From: Nocardioidaceae bacterium
GTDB taxonomy: Bacteria; Actinomycetota; Actinomycetes; Propionibacteriales; Nocardioidaceae
Direction of reading: 5' to 3'
Assembly: GCA_030447585.1 (NCBI GenBank)
Contig: JAUJOO010000001.1
Span: 154,213-218,212, forward strand
Length of the DNA stretch: 64,000 bases
Program-made: the position numbers and the translations under genes
Notes under the pieces: model-generated
The model's input: the letters and a program-made list of their open reading frames with translations, nothing else
What the model was told of the DNA's origin: nothing
Database searches by the model: none
Shown: piece by piece, positions 28,616 to 38,352 of the stretch
How positions within the stretch are numbered: position 1 is the first letter of the stretch
Layout: each line of letters starts with the position of its first letter

Positions 28616-30223
28616 TCAGGCCTCGACCTGACCCCGACGGTTGCGCCGAAGCAGCCAGAAGCCGTACGCGGCGAAGCCGAGTCCGAGTGCTGCGGCAGCG
28701 GACGCGAGAGCAGGAGCTCCGGTGTCGTCCGTGGTCACCGAATCAGCCCTCTGGCCGAGGTCACGCCGGTTGGGTGCGACCGCACCTTGGTCAGCGGTTC
28801 CACCGCCACCCGCCGAGACGCCACCGGACGGCGAGGCAGCTCCCGCGTCAGCCGAACCAGAGTGCGGCAAGGCGACGTACGGGAACGTGGACTCGAACGC
28901 AAGGTCGTTTGCATCGACAGCGTCGCCGGCGGCCAGTGCCTCGACGAGCTTGCCGGTGCGCACAGCGCCTTCGAGGGCCTGGATCTCGATGTCAACGACA
29001 TCATCGACCAGGCGGCGACCATTGGGGAAGCCGCCGGTGTCCCCAGCCAGCACACCAAGCCTGTTGGGCTCAGCGGTGGGCGGGATCGATGTGTTCAGTC
29101 GCAACATCTCAGCTGGCTGCACCTTGCCCTTGGGCTTGTTGAGCCCCTCGACCCCGGTGAGGAACACCGCGAACAAGTCCTCGCGGGGTGTCTTCGGAGC
29201 GGGGATGCCGTAGATGGCTTCGATCAGCTTCGGCACCTCTGGGTCGTTGACCCTGTCGACTGCCGCAGCGACACTCGCGTCGTTTTCCGGCGCAAGCGCG
29301 TTGAAGGCGTCTTTCAGTGCGATGGGGATGACGACCTCGTTGACCAAGGGGTTGCCGAGGCGGGACACCTGCACGAAGTCGCCCTTGTAGGTCTGCGTTC
29401 CATCCGCGTGGTGCACCTTCATGGCGGGGCGGTCGGTCGTGCTCCAGACACCGATGACGGGGTCGTTCTTCCCGCCGGTCAAGTTTTCAATCGGCACCTG
29501 AAACGCGATGGTGTTGACGTTGTAGCCAGACAGCGTGTCCATTCCGGTCTCGCTCAGGTCAGCGCCGTACAGCAGGTCGAACACCCGCAGATCCAGGAAG
29601 AACGGGTCGTCGGCCTGGCCGGCGAAGGTGAGCTCCCCTGGTTCAGATGTCGGCCTGATGGCCTGGTCGCGCAGCGAGGCGTAGTCCGGCATCGAGGCTT
29701 GGCCAACGTTGGACGGAGCCACGGGGACGTTCTCAGCCAGAACTTTGGAGCTGCCGCCCTTGATGCGGGTCAGCGTGTACGTCTGCTTGAAGTTCAAGGT
29801 GGGGTCGTCGAGAGACGTCACCGGACCGGTGTTGTAGAGGAACGTGTCCTTCGTCTCGTAGGAGCTGTCGAAGTCCCACATGTAGGTGATGTCCTCTTTG
29901 GCGTCGCCGTTGTTGTCGATCTTGATGTTGTAGTGAGCCTCGTCGGCGAACGGGTAGAAGTTGGGGCCGCCGGCCGGCTCCTCGAAGGGCAGCCAGTTGG
30001 CGATCAGTGTGACGGTGTCTGGCTTGTCCGGACTTACGAACGCGTACACGTCCGTGTTGTCCGCCTGTGGGTCAGCAAGGAGCTGGGGCGCCTCGCGGTG
30101 GCTTGATGCGGAACCGGTCTCTGGCCCGAGCAGCGCCGCTGCTCCAAGAAAGGCCAGGGCTGAGGATGTTAATGCGGCCGTGGTGGCACGTAAGGGCCGC
30201 CTTGGGTGGGACAACGAAGACAT
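28616..30223 (-). CDS. DUF4331 domain protein, exported, C-terminal TM plus basic tail
   Basis: SSHREAPQLLADPQADNTDVYAFVSPDKPDTVTLIANWLPFEEPAGGPNFYPFADEAHYNIKIDNNGDAKEDITYMWDF; tail TTDDTGAPALASAAAALGLGFAAYGFWLLRRNRRGQVEA. Confidence 0.88.
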   Translation of the reverse strand: MSSLSHPRRPLRATTAALTSSALAFLGAAALLGPETGSASSHREAPQLLADPQADNTDVYAFVSPDKPDTVTLIANWLPFEEPAGGPNFYPFADEAHYNIKIDNNGDAKEDITYMWDFDSSYETKDTFLYNTGPVTSLDDPTLNFKQTYTLTRIKGGSSKVLAENVPVAPSNVGQASMPDYASLRDQAIRPTSEPGELTFAGQADDPFFLDLRVFDLLYGADLSETGMDTLSGYNVNTIAFQVPIENLTGGKNDPVIGVWSTTDRPAMKVHHADGTQTYKGDFVQVSRLGNPLVNEVVIPIALKDAFNALAPENDASVAAAVDRVNDPEVPKLIEAIYGIPAPKTPREDLFAVFLTGVEGLNKPKGKVQPAEMLRLNTSIPPTAEPNRLGVLAGDTGGFPNGRRLVDDVVDIEIQALEGAVRTGKLVEALAAGDAVDANDLAFESTFPYVALPHSGSADAGAASPSGGVSAGGGGTADQGAVAPNRRDLGQRADSVTTDDTGAPALASAAAALGLGFAAYGFWLLRRNRRGQVEA

Positions 30224-30676
30224 CGCTTCGTCCTTTCCGTTGACGAAAACGAGACGACTGATGGCCGCCTCCTCAAACCCTAGGGGGATGTCCCAGGGGA
30301 CAGCTGGTGTTGCGTATTGCCTGGTGTTGCGTCTTGCCGCCGTGTTCACCCTGGGGCCAGAGTGAACAACAACACTGTGCACTACTTCGGTCAAATAGGG
30401 AAGAAATTCTTAGCCGGATGAGCGTGCGTATCCAATGAGCCGGATCGCCCCGAGACTCCATGAACGGGAGATCGTTGTGGAAACGTGATGTCTGGACGTG
30501 TACGCATCTGACTACTCCATTCGGGCGGATCAACCCACCCACTACCAAATGACACACAGGGTTCGACGCCGCCTGCGGGTTGGATTGGACCTGCCGGCAA
30601 CTTTTTTCGTCCGGGTCTCCGCGCCCGGCACCGTCATGCCCGCCGCGTGCGAAGGACTCTGCCGGGTTCGCCTCGC

Positions 30677-31432
30677 TCAGCGAGCGGAGACCAGGTGTGC
30701 GAACGCTACAACGTTACCGAGGTAGCCCGCGTCGTCGTCATAGTTCCCGCCGCAGGTGATGAGGCGGAGCTCGGCTCGGTTGGTGGTGTCCCCGTACACC
30801 TCGTGGGTGGGGAACTCTGCCTTGGCGAACGCCTCGACGCGGTCGATGAGGAAGGTACCGACCGTGCCGTCCGCCCGCGTCACGTGCACCCGGTCGCCGG
30901 GGTCGAGCTCTCCGAGGCGATAGAACACGGCCGGGCCGCGGTCGCTGTCGACATGTCCGGCGATGACCGCAGGCCCGAACTGACCTGGTGACGGCCCGGG
31001 GTAGAACCAGCCTGGTGCGGAGGGGTCCTCAGGGACCTCGATGGCGCCGTCGGCTGCCAGACCAAGGTCCACGATGTTGGTGCTGTGGACGCCAATGTCC
31101 GGAATGTCGAGAGCGACCGGTGCGGAGGCGGGAAGGATCGGGCCGAAGTCGATCGCCTTGTCAGGTCGACCGCTGGGGACACCCTCCTGGGGTTGAGAAC
31201 TTTCCTTGCGTTGCTTGTTCTGCTGCTTTGTGACTGTCGTGGATTGCGGCTCGGGGGAGGGCAGGGGAGCGGCTGAGTCGCTGGCAGCCGCATCGCTCAC
31301 AGGCTGCGGGGGACCGCCCGAGGTGCGCATTCCGACGGCGATGAGTGCCACCCCGATCAGGAGCAGCACAACTGTGGCCGCCGCGGCAGTGTGTATGCCG
31401 CGACGGCCTCCGGGTTGGGTGGGGTTGGTCAT
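30677..31432 (-). CDS. Class F sortase
   Basis: MTNPTQPGGRRGIHTAAAATVVLLLIGVALIAVG...ALDIPDIGVHSTNIVDLGLAADGAIEVPEDPSAPGWFYPGPSPGQFGPAVIAGHVDSDRGPAVFYRLGEL...LRLITCGGNYDDDAGYLGN. Confidence 0.9.
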   Translation of the reverse strand: MTNPTQPGGRRGIHTAAAATVVLLLIGVALIAVGMRTSGGPPQPVSDAAASDSAAPLPSPEPQSTTVTKQQNKQRKESSQPQEGVPSGRPDKAIDFGPILPASAPVALDIPDIGVHSTNIVDLGLAADGAIEVPEDPSAPGWFYPGPSPGQFGPAVIAGHVDSDRGPAVFYRLGELDPGDRVHVTRADGTVGTFLIDRVEAFAKAEFPTHEVYGDTTNRAELRLITCGGNYDDDAGYLGNVVAFAHLVSAR

Positions 31433-32224
31433 TACGCCTGGGTGCGGGTGCGGCGGGCGGCGACGGCTCCGGTGCCGACGGCGATCAGCACGAGGCTGCC
31501 GCCGAGGGCGATCAGGGCGGTGTCGCTGTCTGCTGCGGTGCCACCGTTGCCGGTGTCGGCTCCGCCGGCGGGGGCGGCGAACAAGACGCCACACAGGGCC
31601 GGGTCGGTGGCCTCGGTGGGCAGGCTCGGGTCGAGGTCGGACTTGACTGCGCCGTCGTACTTGCCGCTGTTGTTGTGGTCGACGCCGTGGATGACGACAA
31701 CCGACTCGCCGTTGGCGATGGCGGTGGCGATCTCGGGGCGACGGTGATGCTGCCGCGCTGGTAGGAAAGCTGGCCGCCGGGTGCGGTGTCGAAGCGGTCA
31801 ACGGCCAAGACGCTGTCGGGGCTGGTGTCGCCGGTCTTGGTCAGCGATACCACGACCGGGCCGTAGGCCGGTGCGCCGTCGGTGGTGTTGATCCTGCCGT
31901 CGTTTCCTGCGTCGTCGGCGGCGACCGGGCACTCGTGGCGGGCGTCGGCAGCGAAGTGGATGTGGGCCGCGTGGGGCATGTCGGGCAGCAGGCCGGAGGC
32001 GGCCATGGTGACGTTGATCTGGTTACCGTCGACCTGCACCATGGCGGTGCCGCTGCCGCTGACGCCGTTGAGGGGACCGGCTGCAGGTTGGCGGAGGTGT
32101 CTCCGTCGGCTGCCAGTGCGGTGCCCATGCCCAGGAAGGGCGAGGCGGCCAAGGTGGCGACTGCCAGCCCGGCCAGCTTGTGAGATGTACGCATTCGGTG
32201 ACTCCGATTTCGTTGGGCGGACAA
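31430..32224 (-). pseudogene. CHRD domain protein copy A, two single-base frameshifts relative to copy B
   Basis: Versus copy B: gttgaggggaccgg/gttgagggcgaccgg near 32070 and ctcggggcgacgg/ctcgggggcgacgg near 31736. Confidence 0.8.
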
Positions 32225-32483
32225 CTACCGCCATCGTGGATGTCTCGTAGAAGGTTCGTCACCGACCCGGGACCGGATTGGTGCCGGCCGACATTCCGCA
32301 ACCCCTCCACCAGCTCCAAACGCTCCACCAGCAGGTGCCGCCACGCCCGGGTGCGCGACCCGGTACCCCGCCGCCCTCGGCGCCCAACGTTGCGGTGTGG
32401 GACAGCAATCCCTTTGCGGTGCCGCGCCGAATCACCACTACGTGGACGACCCGGTCCGCAGCCACGCCCAGGAAGACCACCCG

Positions 32484-32837
32484 ATGACGACCAAGCCAAC
32501 CATCCTCACCGTCGCAGTACTGGCCCTACTTGCCACCGGATGCAGCTCATCGGACCAACAAACCTCCGCAGAAGGCGATACGCAACAAGGCAGCGGCCCG
32601 GTGATCAGCATCCAGGAGTTCGTTTACGACGAGCCTGAGTCGGTGACACCGGGCGCCGAGGTCACGGTCACTAACGAGGACAGTGCGGCCCACACGGTCA
32701 CGGCAGACGATGGCGCCTTCGACGTCACCGTCGACGGTGACGCAACGGCGACGTTCACCGCCCCGTCGAAACCGGGCGAGTACACCTACGTGTGCGACTT
32801 CCACCCCGACATGACCGGCACGTTGGTCGTACAGTGA
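32484..32837 (+). CDS. Cupredoxin/plastocyanin-like lipoprotein
   Basis: MTTKPTILTVAVLALLATGCSSSDQQTSAEGD (lipobox ATGC) ...VTVTNEDSAAHTVTADDGAFDVT...GEYTYVCDFHPDMTGTLVV (Cu ligands H, C, H, M). Confidence 0.85.
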   Translation: MTTKPTILTVAVLALLATGCSSSDQQTSAEGDTQQGSGPVISIQEFVYDEPESVTPGAEVTVTNEDSAAHTVTADDGAFDVTVDGDATATFTAPSKPGEYTYVCDFHPDMTGTLVVQ

Positions 32838-33295
32838 GCGACCACCCTCGGCCGGCATCGGTGACAATGACGGAGCTGGTCGTCAGGGTGCTCGTGGCGG
32901 CCGGGTTGGGAATCCAGGCCGTCATCCACCTGAAGCTGGCTCCCAACTACCAGCTGGCGTTCCCCGACGGGATCGGCGCAGGCACCCTGTTTCGGATCGA
33001 GGCCGCGGCCGCGATCCTGGCCGGTCTCTACCTGTTGGCCCGCGGGTCCCGACCGGCGTACCTGCTGGCGGCCGCTGTCGCACTCGGTGGCCTCGCCGCC
33101 GTCGTGCTCTATCGCTACGTCGACGTCGGATCCTTCGGGCCGATGCCGGCCATGTACGAACCGATCTGGTTCTTCGAGAAGACTCTGAGCGCCATTGCCG
33201 AGGCGGCTGCGGGCGTGCTGGCGCTGGTGGGAGCCCTCTTGGCCGGGCGGATATCGCGTCACGACACCCCGGCGACTGCTGGCAGTCGCCGCTGA
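32834..33295 (+). CDS. Hypothetical membrane protein, translationally coupled to cupredoxin
   Basis: VSDHPRPASVTMTELVVRVLVAAGLGIQAVIHLKLAPNYQLAFPDGIGAGTLFRIEAAAAILAGLYLL; GTGA overlap. Confidence 0.7.
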   Translation: MSDHPRPASVTMTELVVRVLVAAGLGIQAVIHLKLAPNYQLAFPDGIGAGTLFRIEAAAAILAGLYLLARGSRPAYLLAAAVALGGLAAVVLYRYVDVGSFGPMPAMYEPIWFFEKTLSAIAEAAAGVLALVGALLAGRISRHDTPATAGSRR

Positions 33296-33371
33296 GCCGC
33301 TGCGCCTACGTCGCGGCACCCCGCGGGGGCAGGCAGCAACTGCTGCCTGCTCTGCCGGTCGTCCCAGTGAG

Positions 33372-34505
33372 CTAATGCGACACACCGGCGCGCGGGAGCT
33401 GAACGAGAAAGCGGCAGCCCTCGTCGACGTTGTCGACCCGCACTGTGCCGTGGTGAGCCTCGGCGATGCCGCGTACGATCGCCAACCCCAGGCCGGACCC
33501 AGCCGACCACTGCGCTGACTCCGGAGTACGGGCGTCGCTGCCCCGCCAGGCGACGTCGAACACCCTGTCCAGGTCCTCCGGCGCAATGCCGCCGCAGGCG
33601 TCCTCGACGGCCACCTCTACCCCGTCTCGACCGGCTCGACCCGTCACTTCCACGCGACCCGCACTCGGGGTATGACGGATGGCGTTCGTGACCAGGTTCG
33701 AGATCATTCTCGACAGCTCTCGCGGGTCCGCCTGGACTGCAACACCGGGCTCGGCGTAACCGCCGAGCTCAACCCCGCGCGCCTGTGCTACCGGACCACT
33801 CACCGCCAGCACCTCGCTGATGGCCTCGTCGAGCGAGACAGCCTCGAGCGTAAGGTCCAAGGCCCCGGCGTGGATGCGGGAGAAGACGAAGAGGTCGTCG
33901 ACCATCTGCGCCATCTTGTCGACGGTCAGCCGCATCTGTACGTGGTAGCGAGCAGGATCCTCGGCGATGCCGTCCTCCAACGCCTCGGCCATCGCTCTCA
34001 GGCCGGCGAGCGGCGTTCTCAGGTCGTGGGACGTCCAACTGATGAGCTCGCGCCGCGACGCCTCGAGGGATCGCTCGCGTTCACGCGACTCGGTCAGCCG
34101 CTGGGAGGTCACCGCGAGCTGGTCCGACACCGCGGCGAGCTCCGCCGGTACGTCGTCTGGGCGTACGAAGGTCCCGCTCTCTCCGAGCATGCGGGTTGCC
34201 TCCAGCACCGCCTGCGAGCCCGACACGGCCCAGCGAGCCACCAGCAAGGAGAAGGCGAGAGCGACCAGACCGGACGCGGCGACGACCTGTAAGACGACGC
34301 CGAAGTCGTGCTCCGAGAGGAACATCTCCTTGGCGGTGGCGATCGCGCCGGCCGCGATGCCGAGGACAGCGCACAGTGCGACCATGGCGAACGCCCAGCG
34401 CACCGAGCGACGCCGCACCAGGTAGGCGAGCACCAGACCGACCACCCCGACCGCCGCTGCCGATCCCGCCGCGAGGCAGATGACTACGACGGTGTCACGG
34501 TTCAC
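33372..34505 (-). CDS. Sensor histidine kinase
   Basis: HisKA SWTSHDLRTPLAGLRAMAEAL; HATPase ISNLVTNAIRHTP, GSGLGLAIVRGIAEAHHG. Confidence 0.92.
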   Translation of the reverse strand: MNRDTVVVICLAAGSAAAVGVVGLVLAYLVRRRSVRWAFAMVALCAVLGIAAGAIATAKEMFLSEHDFGVVLQVVAASGLVALAFSLLVARWAVSGSQAVLEATRMLGESGTFVRPDDVPAELAAVSDQLAVTSQRLTESRERERSLEASRRELISWTSHDLRTPLAGLRAMAEALEDGIAEDPARYHVQMRLTVDKMAQMVDDLFVFSRIHAGALDLTLEAVSLDEAISEVLAVSGPVAQARGVELGGYAEPGVAVQADPRELSRMISNLVTNAIRHTPSAGRVEVTGRAGRDGVEVAVEDACGGIAPEDLDRVFDVAWRGSDARTPESAQWSAGSGLGLAIVRGIAEAHHGTVRVDNVDEGCRFLVQLPRAGVSH

Positions 34506-35184
34506 GCCCTACCTCCCAGCGGTAGCCGACGCCCCAGACGGTAGCCAGCCGTGTCGGGTTGGTCGGATCGGCATCGATCTTCTCCCGCAGCCGGCGCACG
34601 TGGACGGTCACCGTTGACTGGTCGCCGTACGACCAGCCCCAGACCTTCTCCAAGAGCTCCACGCGGGTAAAGGCGACACCGGGGTGCGCCATGAAGAACC
34701 GAAGGAGGTCGAACTCCCGGAGAGTCAGGGCGAGCGGCGCCCCGTCGAGGCGGACCTGACGACTTGGACCGTCGACGACCAGGGCCCCATCGCGCCAGAC
34801 CCTGCTGTCAAGGCTGGCCTTCTCCCGCGTCCTTCGCAGCACCGAACTGACGCGGAGCACGAGCTCGCGTGGGGAGAACGGTTTCGTGAGGTAGTCGTCG
34901 GCACCGATCTCCAGACCGGTGACGCGGTCGGCCTCACTGCCGAGTGCCGTAAGCATGATGACCGGCAGGTCGTCTCTGAGTCGGAGCCGGCGGCACACCT
35001 CCAGCCCGTCGAGTCCGGGCAACATCACGTCGAGGACGACGAGGTCTGGGCGCTCGTGGCCAACCATCGACAAGGCGGTCTCGCCGTCCGAGGCCTCCGC
35101 CACGTCGTACCGCTCCGCGCGCAGGTAGGAGATCACCACCTCCCGGACGGTCGGGTCGTCGTCGACCACCAGAACGCGGCTCAC
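34495..35184 (-). CDS. OmpR/PhoB-family response regulator
   Basis: VSRVLVVDDDPTVREVVISYLRAERYDV...LDVMLPGLDGLEVCRRLR...winged helix STVTVHVRRLREKIDADPTNPTRLATVWGVGYRW. Confidence 0.93.
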   Translation of the reverse strand: MSRVLVVDDDPTVREVVISYLRAERYDVAEASDGETALSMVGHERPDLVVLDVMLPGLDGLEVCRRLRLRDDLPVIMLTALGSEADRVTGLEIGADDYLTKPFSPRELVLRVSSVLRRTREKASLDSRVWRDGALVVDGPSRQVRLDGAPLALTLREFDLLRFFMAHPGVAFTRVELLEKVWGWSYGDQSTVTVHVRRLREKIDADPTNPTRLATVWGVGYRWEVGREP

Positions 35185-35218
35185 GTGCAGCCTTGCGCGG
35201 TTGTCGTGTGCTCGAGTC

Positions 35219-35734
35219 TCATGTGCCCGATTGTCCCTCGGCCGCCGCACGAGCAGCCCGGAAGCCGTTCCCGTCGGCAGCAGGTACGTCGTGTGCGCGG
35301 TCTCCGCCAGGGTTGTCCTCGTCACCACGACTGGCTGACTGCCGCCGCTGCCACCAGGAGCCGACCGCGACACCGAGCGTTGTCAGGAGGGCCAGCACGA
35401 GCCAGCCACCGACGTAGTCGCGGTCGAGGAGTGTCGGGTTGTCCTCGCGTGCCCCGAAGCGTCCGAGCACGGGGAGAGCCATCAGCGTGGCCGAGCCGAG
35501 GACCACGAAGCCGGCGACCACGGGCATCCGTGCCCACACGGGAAGTACCCTCATCACGACCGCTCCGACAAGCACCACCACCGGTGCCAACATTGCATCG
35601 TGGACGACGGCACCACCGACCAGCCACAGCAGCGCATCGCGCAGGTCAGCACCGTCTTGGCCGAGCAGCTTCCACAGGCCGACCGCGGCCAGCCCGACAC
35701 CGGCCAGGCCGAGAATGCTGCGGACCGTCCTCAC
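35219..35734 (-). CDS. Hypothetical membrane protein
   Basis: VRTVRSILGLAGVGLAAVGLWKLLGQDGADLRDALLWLVGGAVVHDAMLAPVVVLVGAVV... Confidence 0.65.
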   Translation of the reverse strand: MRTVRSILGLAGVGLAAVGLWKLLGQDGADLRDALLWLVGGAVVHDAMLAPVVVLVGAVVMRVLPVWARMPVVAGFVVLGSATLMALPVLGRFGAREDNPTLLDRDYVGGWLVLALLTTLGVAVGSWWQRRQSASRGDEDNPGGDRAHDVPAADGNGFRAARAAAEGQSGT

Positions 35735-36956
35735 ACCGTCACCTCGAGGCGGCTGACCCACTTGGTCTGCAGAACGCCCGGACGAGCCGGCGCGATGATC
35801 CGACAGGGAAGCCGTGGTCGATGCTCAGCGTCTCGCCGTTGAGCTCGAGCGCGAGCAGTGTCAGCGGATCACGGGCGAACTGGCGCGGCAGCGAGGTCAC
35901 GGTGAACGGCCCGTCACGCTGGAGCGACTCGACGGTGACGTCTGCCTCGGCGGGTGCGCCCAGCTGGTCGAGCAGATGGCTGACACGAACGCCGGTCCAC
36001 TCACCGGACGCGCTCCAGCCCTCGACGCAAGCGATGGGTAGCGTCGCCGTCGTCTGGGGCATCGACCTGAGGTCGGCGAGGGTGAATGTCGCGGATCGGT
36101 CTTTGTGGGTGACCTCGAGGGTGTACGACGGGGAAGTGGCGGCAGGCACCACCTTCGCCGCGACAGCACTCGTGTTGATGGGCACACCCTGGGGTCCGTC
36201 ACCCGAGCGGACCGCGAAGATGGACACTCGTCGCAGCCAGGGAACAGACGCTCCCGCGGTGCTGAGGACGACGACGCCCGTCGCAAGCCAGGTGGCTCGC
36301 AGCAGCCCCCGACGGCTCAGTCCCGCGGTCACCGGACCGGTGCGGGGTACAGACTCACCGGGGTGCGGGCTGGTGGCCCGCTCCGCGTCGGTGTCGTCCG
36401 AGCGAAGCCCGGCGTCCACGCTGCCGGTCAGAGCGTCTCGGATGACCGGAAGCTTGACGGCGATATGCAGCGCGAGTGACCCGATCGCCACCCAGGCCAC
36501 GGCATAGTGGGCCGAGCGGAAGCTGAACGCCCACGGGTACCACTGGGAGGAGTTCGCCAGCCCGGTGACCAGCTGGAAGATGGCGGCCAGGACGAGCAGC
36601 GTGATCGAGGCGCGCTCGGCCAGCTGGACGCCCAGGCGCCGAACGTGGAGCAGGTCAAGTCGCTCGAAGAGCTTGGGGAACACCGACCACAGCTTGACGA
36701 GCAACAGCGGCACCGCGGCGCTTCCTGCGATCAGATGCACGCCCTGAGTGACGCGGTACAGCCATTCGGGACGCGTCGGTAGCGTGAGCCAGGTCGGGTT
36801 GTCCTGCGCGAAGTGGCTGTACAGACCGGTCACGAAGGCGAGGAAGAAGGTGATCCCCAGCCACAACCCGACCCGCGCCGTCACCTCGGGTCCTCGAAGC
36901 CGCGACGTGAAGTCCTGAGGCCGCGGGATCAGCCGGCGCGGGTCTGGTAGGCGCAT
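35731..36956 (-). CDS. Molybdopterin-dependent oxidoreductase (sulfite-oxidase fold) fused to N-terminal membrane domain; single 3' frameshift
   Basis: TM domain then LPIACVEGWSASGEWTGVRVSHLLDQLGAPAEADVTVESLQRDGPF...ELNGETLSIDHGFP; corrected tail RIIAPARPGVLQTKWVSRLEVTV* ends at 35731. Confidence 0.8.
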
Positions 36957-36958
36957 GC

Positions 36959-37655
36959 CTAGTCCTTCTTTTCCAGCGCCGCGAACCAGCGACCACCTGA
37001 GTCGACCAGTTCAAGCACTCTCAAGGACGCCTCGAAGGCCAGCCCCTCCAACCGGTCGGCCGGCACCGTCGCCCAGGGGAACGGTCGGGTACGGCGCCCG
37101 GCCACCTCCAACCGCAGCCGGTGGACGCCGATGTGGCCCCCCGGGGGCAGAGACGTCAGCGACGATGCGGCCGCGCGACGCCAAGATGTTGCCAAGTCGA
37201 CGCAGGAGCCGCAGCGGGTCGCCGCCGATTCCGATGTTGCCGTCTGCCAGCAGCGCCGTACTCCAGCGTCCCTCTCCCGGGAGCGTGGCGAACACGTCGC
37301 GGTGCACAGCCATGGCTCCTCGGGACCGGGTGAGCTCGACAGCCTCGGGGACCACGTCGATGCCGAGAGCCAAGACGCCACGTCCGAGCAGTGCCCTGCT
37401 CATTCGGCCGGGGCCGCAGCCGACGTCGACCGTCGCGTGGAGGCAGCGACTGAGGAGCTCGTGGTCAGCGGCATCCGCGTCGGCACGCCACCGATGCGCG
37501 GGGAGCAGGAAGTCACCGCCGCTGGCCCCGGTCACTAGACAAGGCTCGCCACGCAGGGCGGCCGCGAACGCCTCGCCGGCGCTGAGGTCGTCTCTGTTGC
37601 GGCAGCAGGCGGGATGGTTCGGCAGGGCCTCGAGGCCACGAGGCACGGCACTCAT
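36959..37655 (-). CDS. Class I SAM-dependent methyltransferase, apparent frameshift
   Basis: TVDVGCGPGRMSRALLGRGVLALGIDVVPEAVELTRSRG...GRIVADVSAPGG then frame change at ccccccggggg to HIGVHRLRLEVAGRRTRPFPWATVPADRLEGLAFEASLRVLELVDSGGRWFAALEKKD. Confidence 0.75.
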
Positions 37656-38352
37656 CGAGCAGCTCCATGCACGATCTGCCCGAGCAGCTTCGCGAAGCGG
37701 GTGGAAGGCGCCAGGGCAGCCACCCGAAAGGCGTCGTCCATGGTGTCGACATCTGTCAAGGCGTGCAGCCGACTCACCCGTGCACCGGTGGACTCGAGCG
37801 CGGCCTGGGTGAGGTCGCAGGTGTCACTCTGCGACATCGGAACCTGTGTCAAGGCGTCGACGTATCCCGCAGCTCTGGTGGCCAACCCCACCAGCCGCCA
37901 TCGGTGGCAGGGCCGAGAGCAACGTGACCGCTGCGCGAACTCGCAACGTCCACGGCGGCAGCCAGGTCGGCGAGGTCCCGACCAGTGATCTGAGGGGTGT
38001 CGGTCCCGATCTGGACGAGTGGCGCGTCGTCTCCGGGTGTGTCGGCCACGTCATGGTGGGCGTTCACCAGTCTTTCCGCAAACGTCGTACCCCGCTGGGT
38101 AAGGACGCGCCAGTCAGTGAGACGGGCAGCGATCTCGTCGCCGTCCACCGCGGCGCGGAGATCTCCACTGAGGGCGAGGATGCGGGTGTCCGCCGGGGAG
38201 ACACTCTCGACGGCGTCGAGCGAGTCGAGCAACGCGGCGGCAGCGAGCGCAGCCGCTTGCGCATCGCCGACCGCAGTCGCAAGCCTGGTCTTGGACAGGC
38301 CGGCGACCGGGGATTTGGCGACGACAAGGACCCGGGCGGCGAAGCCACTCAC
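37652..38352 (-). CDS. DUF2064/TIGR04282-like glycosyltransferase, apparent frameshift
   Basis: VSGFAARVLVVAKSPVAGLSKTRLATAVGDAQAAALAAAALLDSLDAV...LVQIGTDTPQITGRDL...LGPATDGGWWG then frame change near 37887 to LATRAAGYVDALTQVPMSQSDTCDLT.... Confidence 0.78.

Larger units (their letters stand above)
31374..32837. repeat. Duplicated module copy A (start of sortase gene, CHRD gene, divergent cupredoxin gene)
   Basis: Near-identical over long stretches to 42753-44357, same orientation. Confidence 0.9.

Noticed and set aside
26215-30106. Long plus-strand ORFs (26215-27723, 28787-30106) opposite the TPR and DUF4331 genes
   Set aside because: Antisense shadow ORFs with no recognisable motifs.
30600-30640. 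T-run next to ccgggtctccgcgcccgg hairpin as an intrinsic terminator
   Set aside because: The T-run precedes the stem on the plus strand and becomes an A-run after it on the minus strand, so it is wrong for termination in either direction.
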